Assembly: GCF_014638915.1 (NCBI RefSeq)
Contig: NZ_BMFQ01000001.1
Location: forward strand, 881,142 to 945,141
Direction: 5' to 3'
DNA length: 64,000 bases
Origin: Xanthomarina arctica
GTDB lineage: Bacteria; Bacteroidota; Bacteroidia; Flavobacteriales; Flavobacteriaceae
Shown here: positions 17,563 through 25,776 of the stretch, in pieces
How the letters are laid out: the number at the start of each line of letters is the position of its first letter
Position numbering within the stretch: the first letter of the stretch is position 1
Notes under the pieces: generated by a model
Database searches by the model: none
Seen by the model: the letters and a program-made list of their open reading frames with translations, nothing else
What the model was told of the DNA's origin: nothing
Program-made: the position numbers and the translations under genes

Positions 17563-20500
17563 ATGAGTAGTAAATTCCCTGAGTATAAAGGTCTTGACTT
17601 ACCAAATGTAGCTAATGAAATAAGCGCATATTGGCAAGAAAACAACATATTTGAAAAAAGTGTCACCACCAGAGAAGGTAGCAAACCTTACGTGTTTTTC
17701 GAGGGGCCACCTTCGGCAAATGGACTTCCAGGTGTGCACCACGTGTTGGCTCGTGCTATCAAAGATATTTTTCCTCGATATAAAACCATGAAAGGTTTCC
17801 AAGTAAAGCGTAAAGCTGGTTGGGATACGCATGGATTACCAATAGAACTTGGTGTTGAAAAAGAATTGGGTATAACCAAAGAAGACATTGGAAAAACCAT
17901 TTCTGTTGAAGATTATAATGCAGCCTGCCGAAAAGCAGTGATGCGCTACACCGATGTTTGGAACGACCTAACCCAAAAAATGGGGTATTGGGTAGATATG
18001 GAAGATCCATATATCACCTACGAACCAAAATACATGGAAACGGTATGGTGGTTGTTAAAGGAAATATACACTAAAAAGTTAATGTATAAAGGCTACACCA
18101 TTCAGCCTTATTCACCAAAAGCTGGTACAGGTTTAAGTTCACACGAGGTTAACCAACCTGGAGCTTATCAAGATGTAACGGATACTACTATTGTTGCTCA
18201 GTTTAAAGCCATAGAAAGCACGCTACCAGATTTTTTGCAAAATGAAGGTGATATTCATTTTACAGCATGGACTACCACACCTTGGACATTACCAAGTAAT
18301 ACAGCATTAACTGTTGGACCAAAAATAGATTACGTTTTAGTAGAAACCTATAACCAATACACATTCAAACCTATGAATGTGATTTTGGCAAAAGCATTAG
18401 TTAATAAGCAATTTGACGGAAAATTTAAAAGAGTTGAAGAGAAGTCGGCACTTTTAAGTTATAAAGATAACGACAAAAAGATTCCTTATTTCGTTGTAAA
18501 AGAATTTAAAGGAAAGGATCTTGTAGGTATTAAATACGAACAATTATTACCATACGCCTTACCAAACGACAATCCGGAAAATGCTTTTGGAGTCATTGCA
18601 GGAGATTTTGTAACTACAGAAGATGGTACAGGAATAGTACATACAGCACCAACTTTTGGAGCAGACGATGCTTTGGTTGCAAAACAAGCAACACCAGAAA
18701 TCCCACCATTATTAGTGAAGGATGAAAATGGAAACCTTGTTCCTTTGGTAGATTTGCAAGGAAAATTCAGACCAGAAATGGGTGAATATGCTGGTAAATA
18801 TGTCAAAAATGAATATTACAACGATGGTGAAGCTCCAGAACGTTCTATAGATGTTGAGCTAGCCATTAAATTAAAAGAAGAAAACAAAGCCTTTAAGGTT
18901 GAAAAATATAAGCACAGTTATCCACATTGTTGGAGAACAGACAAACCTATTCTTTATTACCCATTAGATTCTTGGTTTATAAAAGTAACAGATGTTAAAG
19001 GACGTATGCACGAACTTAACACGAGTATTAATTGGAAACCAGAATCGACAGGAACAGGTCGTTTTGGTAACTGGTTAGCAAACGCAAACGATTGGAATTT
19101 ATCTCGTTCTCGTTATTGGGGAATTCCATTGCCAATTTGGAGATCCGAAGACGGAAAAGAAGAAATCTGTATTGGTTCTGTTGAAGAATTGAAGATAGAA
19201 ATGGCGAAAGCCGTTGAAGCGGGAGTTCTTTCAAAAGATATTTTTGAAGATTTTGAGATTGGAAACAATTCTGAAGAAAACTACGCCAAAATCGATTTAC
19301 ATAAAAATATTGTAGATGAAATTGTCTTGGTTTCAAAAAGTGGACAACCCATGAATCGTGAAGCAGACTTGATTGATGTATGGTTCGATTCTGGTTCTAT
19401 GCCTTACGCACAATGGCATTACCCATTTGAAAACAAGGAGAAAATTGATAATCACGAATCCTATCCAGCCGATTTCATCGCGGAAGGTGTAGACCAAACA
19501 AGAGGTTGGTTCTATACGCTTCATGCTATTAGTACAATGGTTTTTGATTCGGTTGCCTATAAAAATGTCGTATCAAACGGCTTGGTGTTAGATAAAAACG
19601 GACAAAAAATGTCCAAACGTCTTGGGAATGCAACAGATCCATTCGAGACGTTATCTAATTATGGAGCAGATGCCACACGTTGGTATATGATTGCAAACGC
19701 AAACCCTTGGGATAACTTAAAGTTTGATGTAGAAGGTATTGAAGAAGTAAAGCGAAAGTTCTTTGGAACACTTTACAACACCTATTCTTTCTTTACTTTA
19801 TATTCTAATCTGGACAACTTTAGTTACGCTGAAGCAGATATTCCTTTAAATGAAAGACCTGAAATAGACAGATGGATTCTTTCAGAATTAAACACATTAA
19901 TTCAGAAAGTAGATGCTTTTTATGCAGATTATGAGCCAACAAAAGCGGCTAGAGCCATTTCAGATTTCACTCAGGATTATGTAAGTAACTGGTTTGTGCG
20001 TTTAAGTAGGAGACGTTTCTGGAAAGGCGATTACCAACAAGATAAAATTTCGGCTTACCAAACTTTATATACTTGTATGGTAACTATTGCTAAGTTAGGG
20101 GCTCCAATTGCACCTTTCTTTATGGATAGATTGTATTTGGATTTAAATTCGGTAACACACAAAGAAGCTTTTGAAAGTGTGCATTTAGCCAACTTTCCGG
20201 AGTACAACGAAAACTTTGTAGATAAGAGTTTAGAGCGCAAAATGGAAGCGGCTCAAACCATTTCATCTTTGGTATTATCGTTAAGAGCTAAGGAAAAAAT
20301 AAAAGTACGTCAACCGTTGCAAAAAATCATGATTCCTATTGATTCAAAAAATCAAAAGGAAGAGATTTTAGCCGTTGCAGATTTAATAAAACATGAAGTT
20401 AATGTTAAGGAAATTGAACTTCTTGAAGATGCTTCAGATATCTTAGTGAAGCAAATAAAGCCCAATTTTAAAGCCCTAGGACCTCGTTTTGGTAAGGATA

Positions 20501-20967
20501 TGAAATTAATAGCCAATACTATTGTTGGATTTACTTCAGAAGATATCAAAAAAATAGAGCAAAGTGGCAAAATAGAAGTTGTGGTTAACGGAAAAAGTAT
20601 TACTTTAGGTCTTGAAGATGTAGAGATTACCTCTCAAGATATCGAAGGCTGGTTGGTTGCCAATGAAGGATCATTGACAGTTGCTTTAGATGTTACTATT
20701 TCTGAAGAATTACGAAAAGAAGGGATTGCTAGAGAGCTCGTTAATCGCATTCAAAATTTACGTAAAGACTCAGGTTTTGAAGTAACAGATAGAATAGATG
20801 TGCTACTTCAAAAAGATGATAAAATAGTGGATGCTGTAGAAACGAATATGACGTATATCATGGCAGAAACGTTGACTGAAAAATTAGAAATTATTGACCA
20901 AATAGATAATGGTATAGAAGTTGTATTTGACGATGTAAATACGAGATTATTTATTCAAAAACATTAA
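17563..20967 (+). CDS. ileS: Isoleucine--tRNA ligase, IleRS2-like with GVHH signature
   Basis: Class I synthetase charging tRNA-Ile. From the ATG at 17563 (MSSKFPEYKGLDLP) it has 1134 residues; the frame opens at a TTG at 17503, but the promoter-like TTATTTTCGC lies inside that extension, so 17563 (or ATG 17551) is chosen. The signature region reads ANGLPGVHHVLARAIKDIF: at residues 57-60 the normal H-x-G-H is GVHH, its first and third positions exchanged. GWDTHGLPIELG and the KMSKR motif (GQKMSKRLGN) are canonical, and an editing domain (TTPWTLPSNTAL) is present. Great length and GWDxHGLP point to the eukaryote-like IleRS2 branch, which is known for mupirocin tolerance. A DksA-like gene follows after four bases. 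Confidence 0.97.
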   Translation: MSSKFPEYKGLDLPNVANEISAYWQENNIFEKSVTTREGSKPYVFFEGPPSANGLPGVHHVLARAIKDIFPRYKTMKGFQVKRKAGWDTHGLPIELGVEKELGITKEDIGKTISVEDYNAACRKAVMRYTDVWNDLTQKMGYWVDMEDPYITYEPKYMETVWWLLKEIYTKKLMYKGYTIQPYSPKAGTGLSSHEVNQPGAYQDVTDTTIVAQFKAIESTLPDFLQNEGDIHFTAWTTTPWTLPSNTALTVGPKIDYVLVETYNQYTFKPMNVILAKALVNKQFDGKFKRVEEKSALLSYKDNDKKIPYFVVKEFKGKDLVGIKYEQLLPYALPNDNPENAFGVIAGDFVTTEDGTGIVHTAPTFGADDALVAKQATPEIPPLLVKDENGNLVPLVDLQGKFRPEMGEYAGKYVKNEYYNDGEAPERSIDVELAIKLKEENKAFKVEKYKHSYPHCWRTDKPILYYPLDSWFIKVTDVKGRMHELNTSINWKPESTGTGRFGNWLANANDWNLSRSRYWGIPLPIWRSEDGKEEICIGSVEELKIEMAKAVEAGVLSKDIFEDFEIGNNSEENYAKIDLHKNIVDEIVLVSKSGQPMNREADLIDVWFDSGSMPYAQWHYPFENKEKIDNHESYPADFIAEGVDQTRGWFYTLHAISTMVFDSVAYKNVVSNGLVLDKNGQKMSKRLGNATDPFETLSNYGADATRWYMIANANPWDNLKFDVEGIEEVKRKFFGTLYNTYSFFTLYSNLDNFSYAEADIPLNERPEIDRWILSELNTLIQKVDAFYADYEPTKAARAISDFTQDYVSNWFVRLSRRRFWKGDYQQDKISAYQTLYTCMVTIAKLGAPIAPFFMDRLYLDLNSVTHKEAFESVHLANFPEYNENFVDKSLERKMEAAQTISSLVLSLRAKEKIKVRQPLQKIMIPIDSKNQKEEILAVADLIKHEVNVKEIELLEDASDILVKQIKPNFKALGPRFGKDMKLIANTIVGFTSEDIKKIEQSGKIEVVVNGKSITLGLEDVEITSQDIEGWLVANEGSLTVALDVTISEELRKEGIARELVNRIQNLRKDSGFEVTDRIDVLLQKDDKIVDAVETNMTYIMAETLTEKLEIIDQIDNGIEVVFDDVNTRLFIQKH

Positions 20968-20971
20968 GAAC

Positions 20972-21355
20972 ATGGCAGAAGAATTAAACATAAGATATTC
21001 GGATAAGGATTTAGCTGAATTTAAGCAGTTAATCCAAGAAAAAATTGTGAAAGCAAAGCACGATTTAGATTTAATAAAAAGTGCTTACATGAATGACCTT
21101 AATAATGGTACGGACGATACGTCTCCTACCTTTAAGGCGTTTGAAGAAGGTAGTGAAACTATGAGTAAAGAAGCAAATTCTCAATTAGCAACTAGACAAG
21201 AAAAGTTTATTCGCGATTTGAAAAATGCTCTTATTAGAATTGAAAATAAAACCTACGGTGTTTGCAGAGTAACAGGTAAATTAATAAACAAAGAACGTTT
21301 AAAATTAGTACCTCATGCTACGTTAAGTATTGAAGCTAAAAACATGCAACAGTAA
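20972..21355 (+). CDS. TraR/DksA-family protein with degenerate zinc finger
   Basis: 127-residue protein of the DksA/TraR family, which binds the RNA polymerase secondary channel. A helical coiled-coil part (about 10-90) is followed by the finger-like end YGVCRVTGKLINKERLKLVP. Only one cysteine remains where the canonical finger has four; CRVTGKLI matches the first half-site with its second Cys lost, and the second half-site reads PHATLSIEAKN. Zinc binding is therefore unlikely. It lies four bases after ileS and ends before a strong terminator, so it is probably co-transcribed with ileS. A role in rRNA or stress control is inferred from the family. Confidence 0.88.
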   Translation: MAEELNIRYSDKDLAEFKQLIQEKIVKAKHDLDLIKSAYMNDLNNGTDDTSPTFKAFEEGSETMSKEANSQLATRQEKFIRDLKNALIRIENKTYGVCRVTGKLINKERLKLVPHATLSIEAKNMQQ

Positions 21356-21356
21356 T

Positions 21357-21376
21357 ATTCCTACGAAAGTAGGAAT
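21357..21376. repeat. REP-like hairpin with GAAA loop
   Basis: ATTCCTAC-GAAA-GTAGGAAT forms an 8-bp perfect stem closed by a GNRA-type tetraloop, starting two bases after the DksA-like stop and followed by CTCA. Hairpins of this form are familiar in Flavobacteriaceae spacers. A matching half-copy lies at 22148-22161. Confidence 0.6.
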
Positions 21377-21424
21377 CTCATCATCGTGACGCATAATGTC
21401 TGGGTTTAACGATAATAGAACTCT

Positions 21425-21455
21425 AAAACGCTTCAAATATTTGAAGCGTTTTTTT
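21425..21455 (+). terminator. Terminator of the ileS-dksA-like unit
   Basis: A 28-base perfect palindrome (AAAACGCTTCAAAT and its complement, 21425-21452) runs into seven T residues at 21449-21455: a textbook rho-independent terminator. Confidence 0.88.
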
Positions 21456-21485
21456 ATTAAATATCATTGAAGTATTTTTCAAAAT

Positions 21486-22106
21486 ATGAAGTATATAAAA
21501 TACATCGTCATTTTGTTTTTTGTTCTTCAAATTCAAGCGCAAAAAACAACAAATAAGTCATTTTCCGCAGCAGGGATTTCCACGCTTGTTATTGATGGTA
21601 GCTCTATATTTAAAATAAGTATAGAAACAACAAAAACACAAAACATCTCGATCGAGTCTTTTGTAGAAGGCGAAAATTATGAACATGTTGTTTTGCTAGC
21701 AGAAACCCGTGATAACCAATTACATGTTTCTAGTGTTTACCAGCCATTATTCGTTGCAGCAAACGATAAGTTAAGTGTTCATAAACTTATTTCTATAGAA
21801 TTAACAATACGCATTCCAGAACATCTAGATGTTATTATTACCAGTAATATAGCTTCCGTTTTTATGTCAGGAAATTTCAATCAAGTAACTACTGAATTAA
21901 TTAATGGTTCTTTTAATAGTAAAAATTTTCAAGGCAATCTTTTGGTGAATACCATTCATGGAGATATTCATGTAGCTTCTAAACGGGCCAAGGTTCAAGC
22001 TTCAAGTAAACACGGAACAATTGAGCAAGAAATCTTGACACAAGGAGATAAGCAAATCGTGTTAAATTCCATAAACGGAAATATTACGGTTTCAAAAATT
22101 GAATAA
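21486..22106 (+). CDS. Exported protein with DUF4097-like beta-repeat body
   Basis: 206-residue exported protein with a short signal peptide (MKYIKYIVILFFVLQIQAQ). From about 100 onward the chain alternates short strands and turns in the pattern of DUF4097 / putative auto-transporter adhesin head domains (ASVFMSGNFNQVTTELINGS, LLVNTIHGDIHVAS, IVLNSINGNITVSKIE), suggesting a small beta-helix. No enzymatic motif is seen. It stands between the DksA-like terminator and lspA, which has its own promoter, so an operon link is not evident. Function unknown; surface or periplasmic location inferred from the signal peptide. Confidence 0.7.
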   Translation: MKYIKYIVILFFVLQIQAQKTTNKSFSAAGISTLVIDGSSIFKISIETTKTQNISIESFVEGENYEHVVLLAETRDNQLHVSSVYQPLFVAANDKLSVHKLISIELTIRIPEHLDVIITSNIASVFMSGNFNQVTTELINGSFNSKNFQGNLLVNTIHGDIHVASKRAKVQASSKHGTIEQEILTQGDKQIVLNSINGNITVSKIE

Positions 22107-22112
22107 TATGTT

Positions 22113-22120
22113 TATTTTTG
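22113..22120 (+). promoter_or_regulatory. -7 element of lspA
   Basis: TATTTTTG then TCGC matches TAnnTTTG, seven bases after the stop of the exported-protein gene. The lspA start is 73 bases further on, leaving a leader that contains a REP half-site. Confidence 0.5.
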
Positions 22121-22147
22121 TCGCAAGACATGACCGATTATTATAAA

Positions 22148-22161
22148 GATTCCCGCTTTCG
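22148..22161. repeat. Half REP-like element in the lspA leader
   Basis: GATTCCCGCTTTCG is the arm and loop of an ATTCCYRC-GAAAG hairpin in reverse orientation, but the second arm is missing and the sequence continues TGTTTGCAGTC. It looks like a decayed copy of the element at 21357-21376. Confidence 0.4.
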
Positions 22162-22193
22162 TGTTTGCAGTCAGGCAGGCTTAAAAAAACAAT

Positions 22194-22814
22194 ATGACCC
22201 TAAAAAAATCTATTCTAATTATCGTTCTTATTTTATTGATAGATCAAATAAGCAAAATTTATATTAAAACGCATTTTGTTATTGGCGAAGAGTTAAAAGT
22301 TTTTACGTGGTTCAAGATCTATTTTGTTGAAAACGATGGCATGGCTTGGGGAACTAAATTGAGCGATTTTATATCTTTTATTTCAGATCGAACTGCCAAA
22401 TTATCTTTAACTATATTTAGAATTGTAGCCATTTTTGGAATAGGCTATTGGTTGCACGATGCTGTGAAAAAACAAAATTCCAGAGTATTAATCTGGGCTA
22501 TAGTTTTCATTTTTGCTGGCGCTTTAGGAAATATTTTGGATTCCGTTTTTTATGGTGTTTTATTTAACGATAGTTATGGGCAAGTAGCGTCGTTTTTACC
22601 AGTAGAAGGAGGTTACGATAGTTTGTTGTATGGAAATGTCGTGGATATGCTGTATTTTCCCTTATGGAAAGGTTATTTACCAAATTGGTTACCTTTTTAT
22701 GGAGGACAATATTTTACGTTTTTCGAACCTGTTTTTAATGTGGCTGATGTAGCCATAAGTACAGGTTTTGGACTGCTAATATTCTTTAATAAAAAAGCAT
22801 TTTCAAACGATTAA
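22194..22814 (+). CDS. lspA: Lipoprotein signal peptidase (signal peptidase II)
   Basis: Inner-membrane aspartyl protease that removes signal peptides from lipoproteins. The 206 residues hold four transmembrane segments and the family landmarks VENDGMAWG, GNILDSVFYG (first catalytic Asp) and FNVADVAIS (second catalytic Asp). It is longer than the roughly 165 residues of the E. coli enzyme because of an insert around 125-165 (SLLYGNVVDMLYFPLWKG) that I believe is common in Bacteroidota. The window encodes many LxxC lipoproteins that would be its substrates. Its stop codon abuts that of fau on the other strand with no base between. Confidence 0.95.
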   Translation: MTLKKSILIIVLILLIDQISKIYIKTHFVIGEELKVFTWFKIYFVENDGMAWGTKLSDFISFISDRTAKLSLTIFRIVAIFGIGYWLHDAVKKQNSRVLIWAIVFIFAGALGNILDSVFYGVLFNDSYGQVASFLPVEGGYDSLLYGNVVDMLYFPLWKGYLPNWLPFYGGQYFTFFEPVFNVADVAISTGFGLLIFFNKKAFSND

Positions 22815-23378
22815 TTAAAACGTATAAACCTGTTTTGGAGTAACACAAAAATTCAAAGCCATATCTCCTTCAAAAATATCTTCAATTTCAGTTTCAGCTT
22901 CAAAAAAGGACAAACCAATTTTTAAAGTTTCTGGTTTGCATTGGGCTAAAAATTTATCATAAAACCCTTTGCCATAACCAACACGATGTCCTTGTCTATC
23001 GAAAGCCAATAGTGGCACAAAAACAACTTCGATAGAGTTTGGAGCGATAGCGATACCATCAACTGGTTCTGGAATATTGTAGTGATTCTTCTTGATTACC
23101 GTGTTGTCAGTTAAAAGAAAATGATCCAAATTTCCTGTGGAAAAATCACTTTTAGAAATCACGATATTCTTATCTTTTCCCGAAAGAATGTTTAAAATAT
23201 AATCGGTATTCACTTCTTTATGTTCTTCAATAGAAAGAAAAAGATGATAAAAAGAACGGTCCCAAATAGCCAAAGTTAAAAGTTGGTTTGCAATTTGTAA
23301 ACTTAAATCTTCAACTGCTTCTGAAGTTAATTTTTGACGTCTTAGCTTGTATGTTTTGCGTAATTCGGCTTTAGTCAT
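22815..23378 (-). CDS. fau: 5-formyltetrahydrofolate cyclo-ligase
   Basis: Cytoplasmic enzyme converting 5-formyl-THF to 5,10-methenyl-THF with ATP. The 187-residue protein has the family N-terminus (MTKAELRKTYKLRRQKL) and the nucleotide-binding motif GHRVGYGKGFYDKFL near 135-150, preceded by VFVPLLAFDRQG. It follows the desuccinylase-family gene by 11 bases and appears to be the last gene of the rim-like leftward unit. It ends exactly against lspA, tail to tail. Confidence 0.94.
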   Translation of the reverse strand: MTKAELRKTYKLRRQKLTSEAVEDLSLQIANQLLTLAIWDRSFYHLFLSIEEHKEVNTDYILNILSGKDKNIVISKSDFSTGNLDHFLLTDNTVIKKNHYNIPEPVDGIAIAPNSIEVVFVPLLAFDRQGHRVGYGKGFYDKFLAQCKPETLKIGLSFFEAETEIEDIFEGDMALNFCVTPKQVYTF

Positions 23379-23389
23379 TAGCTAATTAA

Positions 23390-24364
23390 TTAACTCTCTA
23401 TTATTTTAGTGACATGAAATAACGCATCTCCTTGATAAACTAAGGCGGCTTCGTTAAGATTAATAATATAACCTTCAATATTAGATTTTACAGTATGGTG
23501 AACTTTTCCATATGGGTCGGTAATTTGTCCTAAAATATCACCTACTTTTATTTTAGAATTGATAGCTACTTTGGCTTTAAACATGCCAGATTGTTTCGCT
23601 CGAATCCATTTGCTTTTTTTAACAAAAACGGTTTTAAATTTTGCAGGATTAGCTTTTACTTTAGAATTAAGCATTTCGAAATGAGCTAAAATTCGTTTAA
23701 CACCTTCGACACCTACTTTAGAAATATTATCGTCAACAAAAGACGATTTCCCTCCTTCATACAGTAAAACAGGTTTGCCTAATTGAAAACAAGCATTTCT
23801 AAATGATTTTACAATATGTTTAGAATACAAAACAAAAGGTGCTCCAAAAACATTTGCTAATTCAACTAGTTGAGGTTGGTTCTCTACAATTCGAATTTGA
23901 GCCGCATTAAATCTGCTGGCTCCTCCAGTATGAAAATCAATAATTAAGTCTACTTCTGGAATAATCTCATGCATCAATCTGTAAGCCACTCTGCTTGCTA
24001 AAGAGCCATCTTCAGAGCCAGGAAACGATCTATTTAAATCGCGACCATCAGGAAAACTACGAGAGCCATTTAAAAAACCAAACACATTAAGAATAGGAAT
24101 ACAGATAATAGTCCCTCTTTTTGGCTTGTTAATGTTTCTCGAAATAAGTTGTCTTACAATATCGACTCCATTTATCTCATCGCCATGTAATCCAGCAGTA
24201 AATAAAATAGTAGGACCAGGTTTTTTTGAACGTTCAATGATAATAGGAACTTCAATTTTTGTAGCAGTATGAAGTTTCGCAATATTAAAATTTATTTCTT
24301 TTGAAGTTCCTAAGGGAATATCATGACCTAAAATCGAAATTACTTTTTTGTATTCAGTAGTCAT
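23390..24364 (-). CDS. Succinylglutamate desuccinylase/aspartoacylase-family zinc hydrolase
   Basis: Zinc carboxypeptidase-like amidohydrolase of 324 residues. The metal-binding pattern is visible: GLHGDEING (His and Glu, about 57-66) and IDFHTGG (second His, about 142). GRDLNRSFPG is another family stretch. A C-terminal beta domain (from about 245, with VGDILGQITDPYG) resembles the barrel of AstE-like proteins. It sits 5 bases after a RimK-type ligase, so its substrate may be a gamma-glutamyl or other N-acyl-amino-acid product linked to that enzyme, which is inference. True AstE activity is unlikely to be deduced from sequence alone. Confidence 0.85.
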   Translation of the reverse strand: MTTEYKKVISILGHDIPLGTSKEINFNIAKLHTATKIEVPIIIERSKKPGPTILFTAGLHGDEINGVDIVRQLISRNINKPKRGTIICIPILNVFGFLNGSRSFPDGRDLNRSFPGSEDGSLASRVAYRLMHEIIPEVDLIIDFHTGGASRFNAAQIRIVENQPQLVELANVFGAPFVLYSKHIVKSFRNACFQLGKPVLLYEGGKSSFVDDNISKVGVEGVKRILAHFEMLNSKVKANPAKFKTVFVKKSKWIRAKQSGMFKAKVAINSKIKVGDILGQITDPYGKVHHTVKSNIEGYIINLNEAALVYQGDALFHVTKIIES

Positions 24365-24369
24365 AGAAA

Positions 24370-25242
24370 TTAAACATTTCGTTCAATAAAACGAATAATA
24401 ACTTTCGCTATATCTTTTTTGGTCGCTGCTTCAATACCTTCTAATCCAGGAGAAGAATTAACTTCTAAAATTAATGGGCCACGTGCAGACTGTAACATAT
24501 CTACCCCACAAATTCCTAAACCTAAAGATTTAGCTGCTTTTAAAGCTGCGTTCTCTTCTTCTTCTGTTAATTGAATTATTTCTGCACTTCCTCCTCTATG
24601 TAAGTTAGATCTAAATTCACCTTCTTTTCCTTGACGTTTCATAGCGCCAACCACATTACCATCTACAACAAAAGCTCTAATGTCTGCTCCTTTAGATTCT
24701 TTTATAAATTCTTGAACAATAACTCTTGCTTGCAAACCATTAAAAGCTTCTAAAACAGATTCGGCCGCATTTTTAGTTTCAGCTAAAACAACACCTAAAC
24801 CTTGAGTTCCTTCTAAAAGTTTGATAACTAAAGGTGCTCCACCAACATAATTAATAACTTCAGCAACATCTTTTGTGTAATTAGAAAAAACAGTTTTTGG
24901 CATTCCTAATCCTGCACGAGACAATACTTGTAAGCTTCTTAATTTGTCACGAGATCTAACCAAAGCTTGAGATTCGACCGTTGAGAAAACTTTCATCATT
25001 TCAAATTGTCTAACAACGGCAGTTCCATAAAAAGTAACTGAAGCTCCAATTCTTGGAATAATAGCGTCAATATTTTCTAAGGGTTTTCCTTTATATAAAA
25101 CGGCAGGATTCTTTTTCTCAATGATTATTTCACATTTTAAAGGATCGATAACTTCAACATGATGTTTACGCTGTTGCGCAGCTTCTATTAATCGTTTAGT
25201 TGAGTATAAATGAGGGTTTCTAGATAAGATTACAATGTTCAT
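24370..25242 (-). CDS. rimK: RimK-family ATP-grasp glutamate ligase
   Basis: ATP-grasp ligase of 290 residues closely resembling RimK, which adds glutamates to the C-terminus of ribosomal protein S6. Seen: an N-terminal domain ([20 protein letters not shown]), [20 protein letters not shown], the ATP-binding loop [25 protein letters not shown], and the metal-binding end [18 protein letters not shown]. It overlaps by one base the upstream gene for a RimB-like protease and is followed 5 bases later by a desuccinylase-family gene, which strengthens the RimK call because rimK is known beside rimB in other bacteria. Confidence 0.9.
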   Translation of the reverse strand: MNIVILSRNPHLYSTKRLIEAAQQRKHHVEVIDPLKCEIIIEKKNPAVLYKGKPLENIDAIIPRIGASVTFYGTAVVRQFEMMKVFSTVESQALVRSRDKLRSLQVLSRAGLGMPKTVFSNYTKDVAEVINYVGGAPLVIKLLEGTQGLGVVLAETKNAAESVLEAFNGLQARVIVQEFIKESKGADIRAFVVDGNVVGAMKRQGKEGEFRSNLHRGGSAEIIQLTEEEENAALKAAKSLGLGICGVDMLQSARGPLILEVNSSPGLEGIEAATKKDIAKVIIRFIERNV

Positions 25243-25664
25243 TAGTTCTTTTTTTGATAAGATAAGTTCTTCAAACTGACATCAACCACAAATTTTTTAT
25301 TCAAAAAGCGTCTCCCAATTAAAATTGGGAATTTCATGTCGTCTCTGGTACTTAGTGTTAGATTAATTTTATATTTTTTGTTGAAAATTAGAATCGTAGT
25401 TTTTACTTTATAACGTTCTTGTACAATGCCATTACTGCTTTTAACTTTAGCAATATCGTAGGTTTTAAATATAATTTCTTTGCCATTATAAAGAGGATGA
25501 CCTTTATCGTAAAACGTACACTTAAGTAAGCCGTCTTCAATCTTTACTTTATGACAATGTATTGAAGATGTGTAAGCTCCCGAGTCAACTTTTACATCGA
25601 TATCGTATAAATTCAGTAAAGGGAAATCCGCTTTATCCGTTCTCCCAATTATTTTTTTAGGCAT
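25242..25664 (-). CDS. RimB-like (putative ATP-dependent zinc protease) family protein
   Basis: 140-residue protein of the family named putative ATP-dependent zinc protease (PF05618-type), which includes RimB. The sequence shows no ATP or zinc motif. What it does show is [11 protein letters not shown] at about 27-37 and [10 protein letters not shown] at about 112-121, which fit the DSGA and ILG elements of retropepsin-fold aspartic proteases. It starts the leftward unit and overlaps the RimK-like gene by one base, so the products very likely act together; RimB in Pseudomonas is reported to work with RimK on S6. Confidence 0.82.
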   Translation of the reverse strand: MPKKIIGRTDKADFPLLNLYDIDVKVDSGAYTSSIHCHKVKIEDGLLKCTFYDKGHPLYNGKEIIFKTYDIAKVKSSNGIVQERYKVKTTILIFNKKYKINLTLSTRDDMKFPILIGRRFLNKKFVVDVSLKNLSYQKKN

Positions 25665-25763
25665 TAAAAATGATGTTTTTCAGACTTGCAAGGTAATAAA
25701 AAATCGAATGTTATAGAACTTTCTAAAATAGTATTAAAATGGATAGGTTTTACAGATATATAT

Positions 25764-25771
25764 TATCTTTG
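25764..25771 (+). promoter_or_regulatory. -7 element abutting uvrC
   Basis: TATCTTTG ends five bases before the uvrC ATG at 25777. As with panD and thiL, transcription would start at or beside the start codon, implying a leaderless mRNA. Confidence 0.5.
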
Positions 25772-25776
25772 ATAAT

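Noticed and set aside
17599-20570. Several leftward frames of 60-106 codons inside ileS
   Set aside because: All are antisense shadows of the conserved synthetase frame, with no start context or family resemblance.
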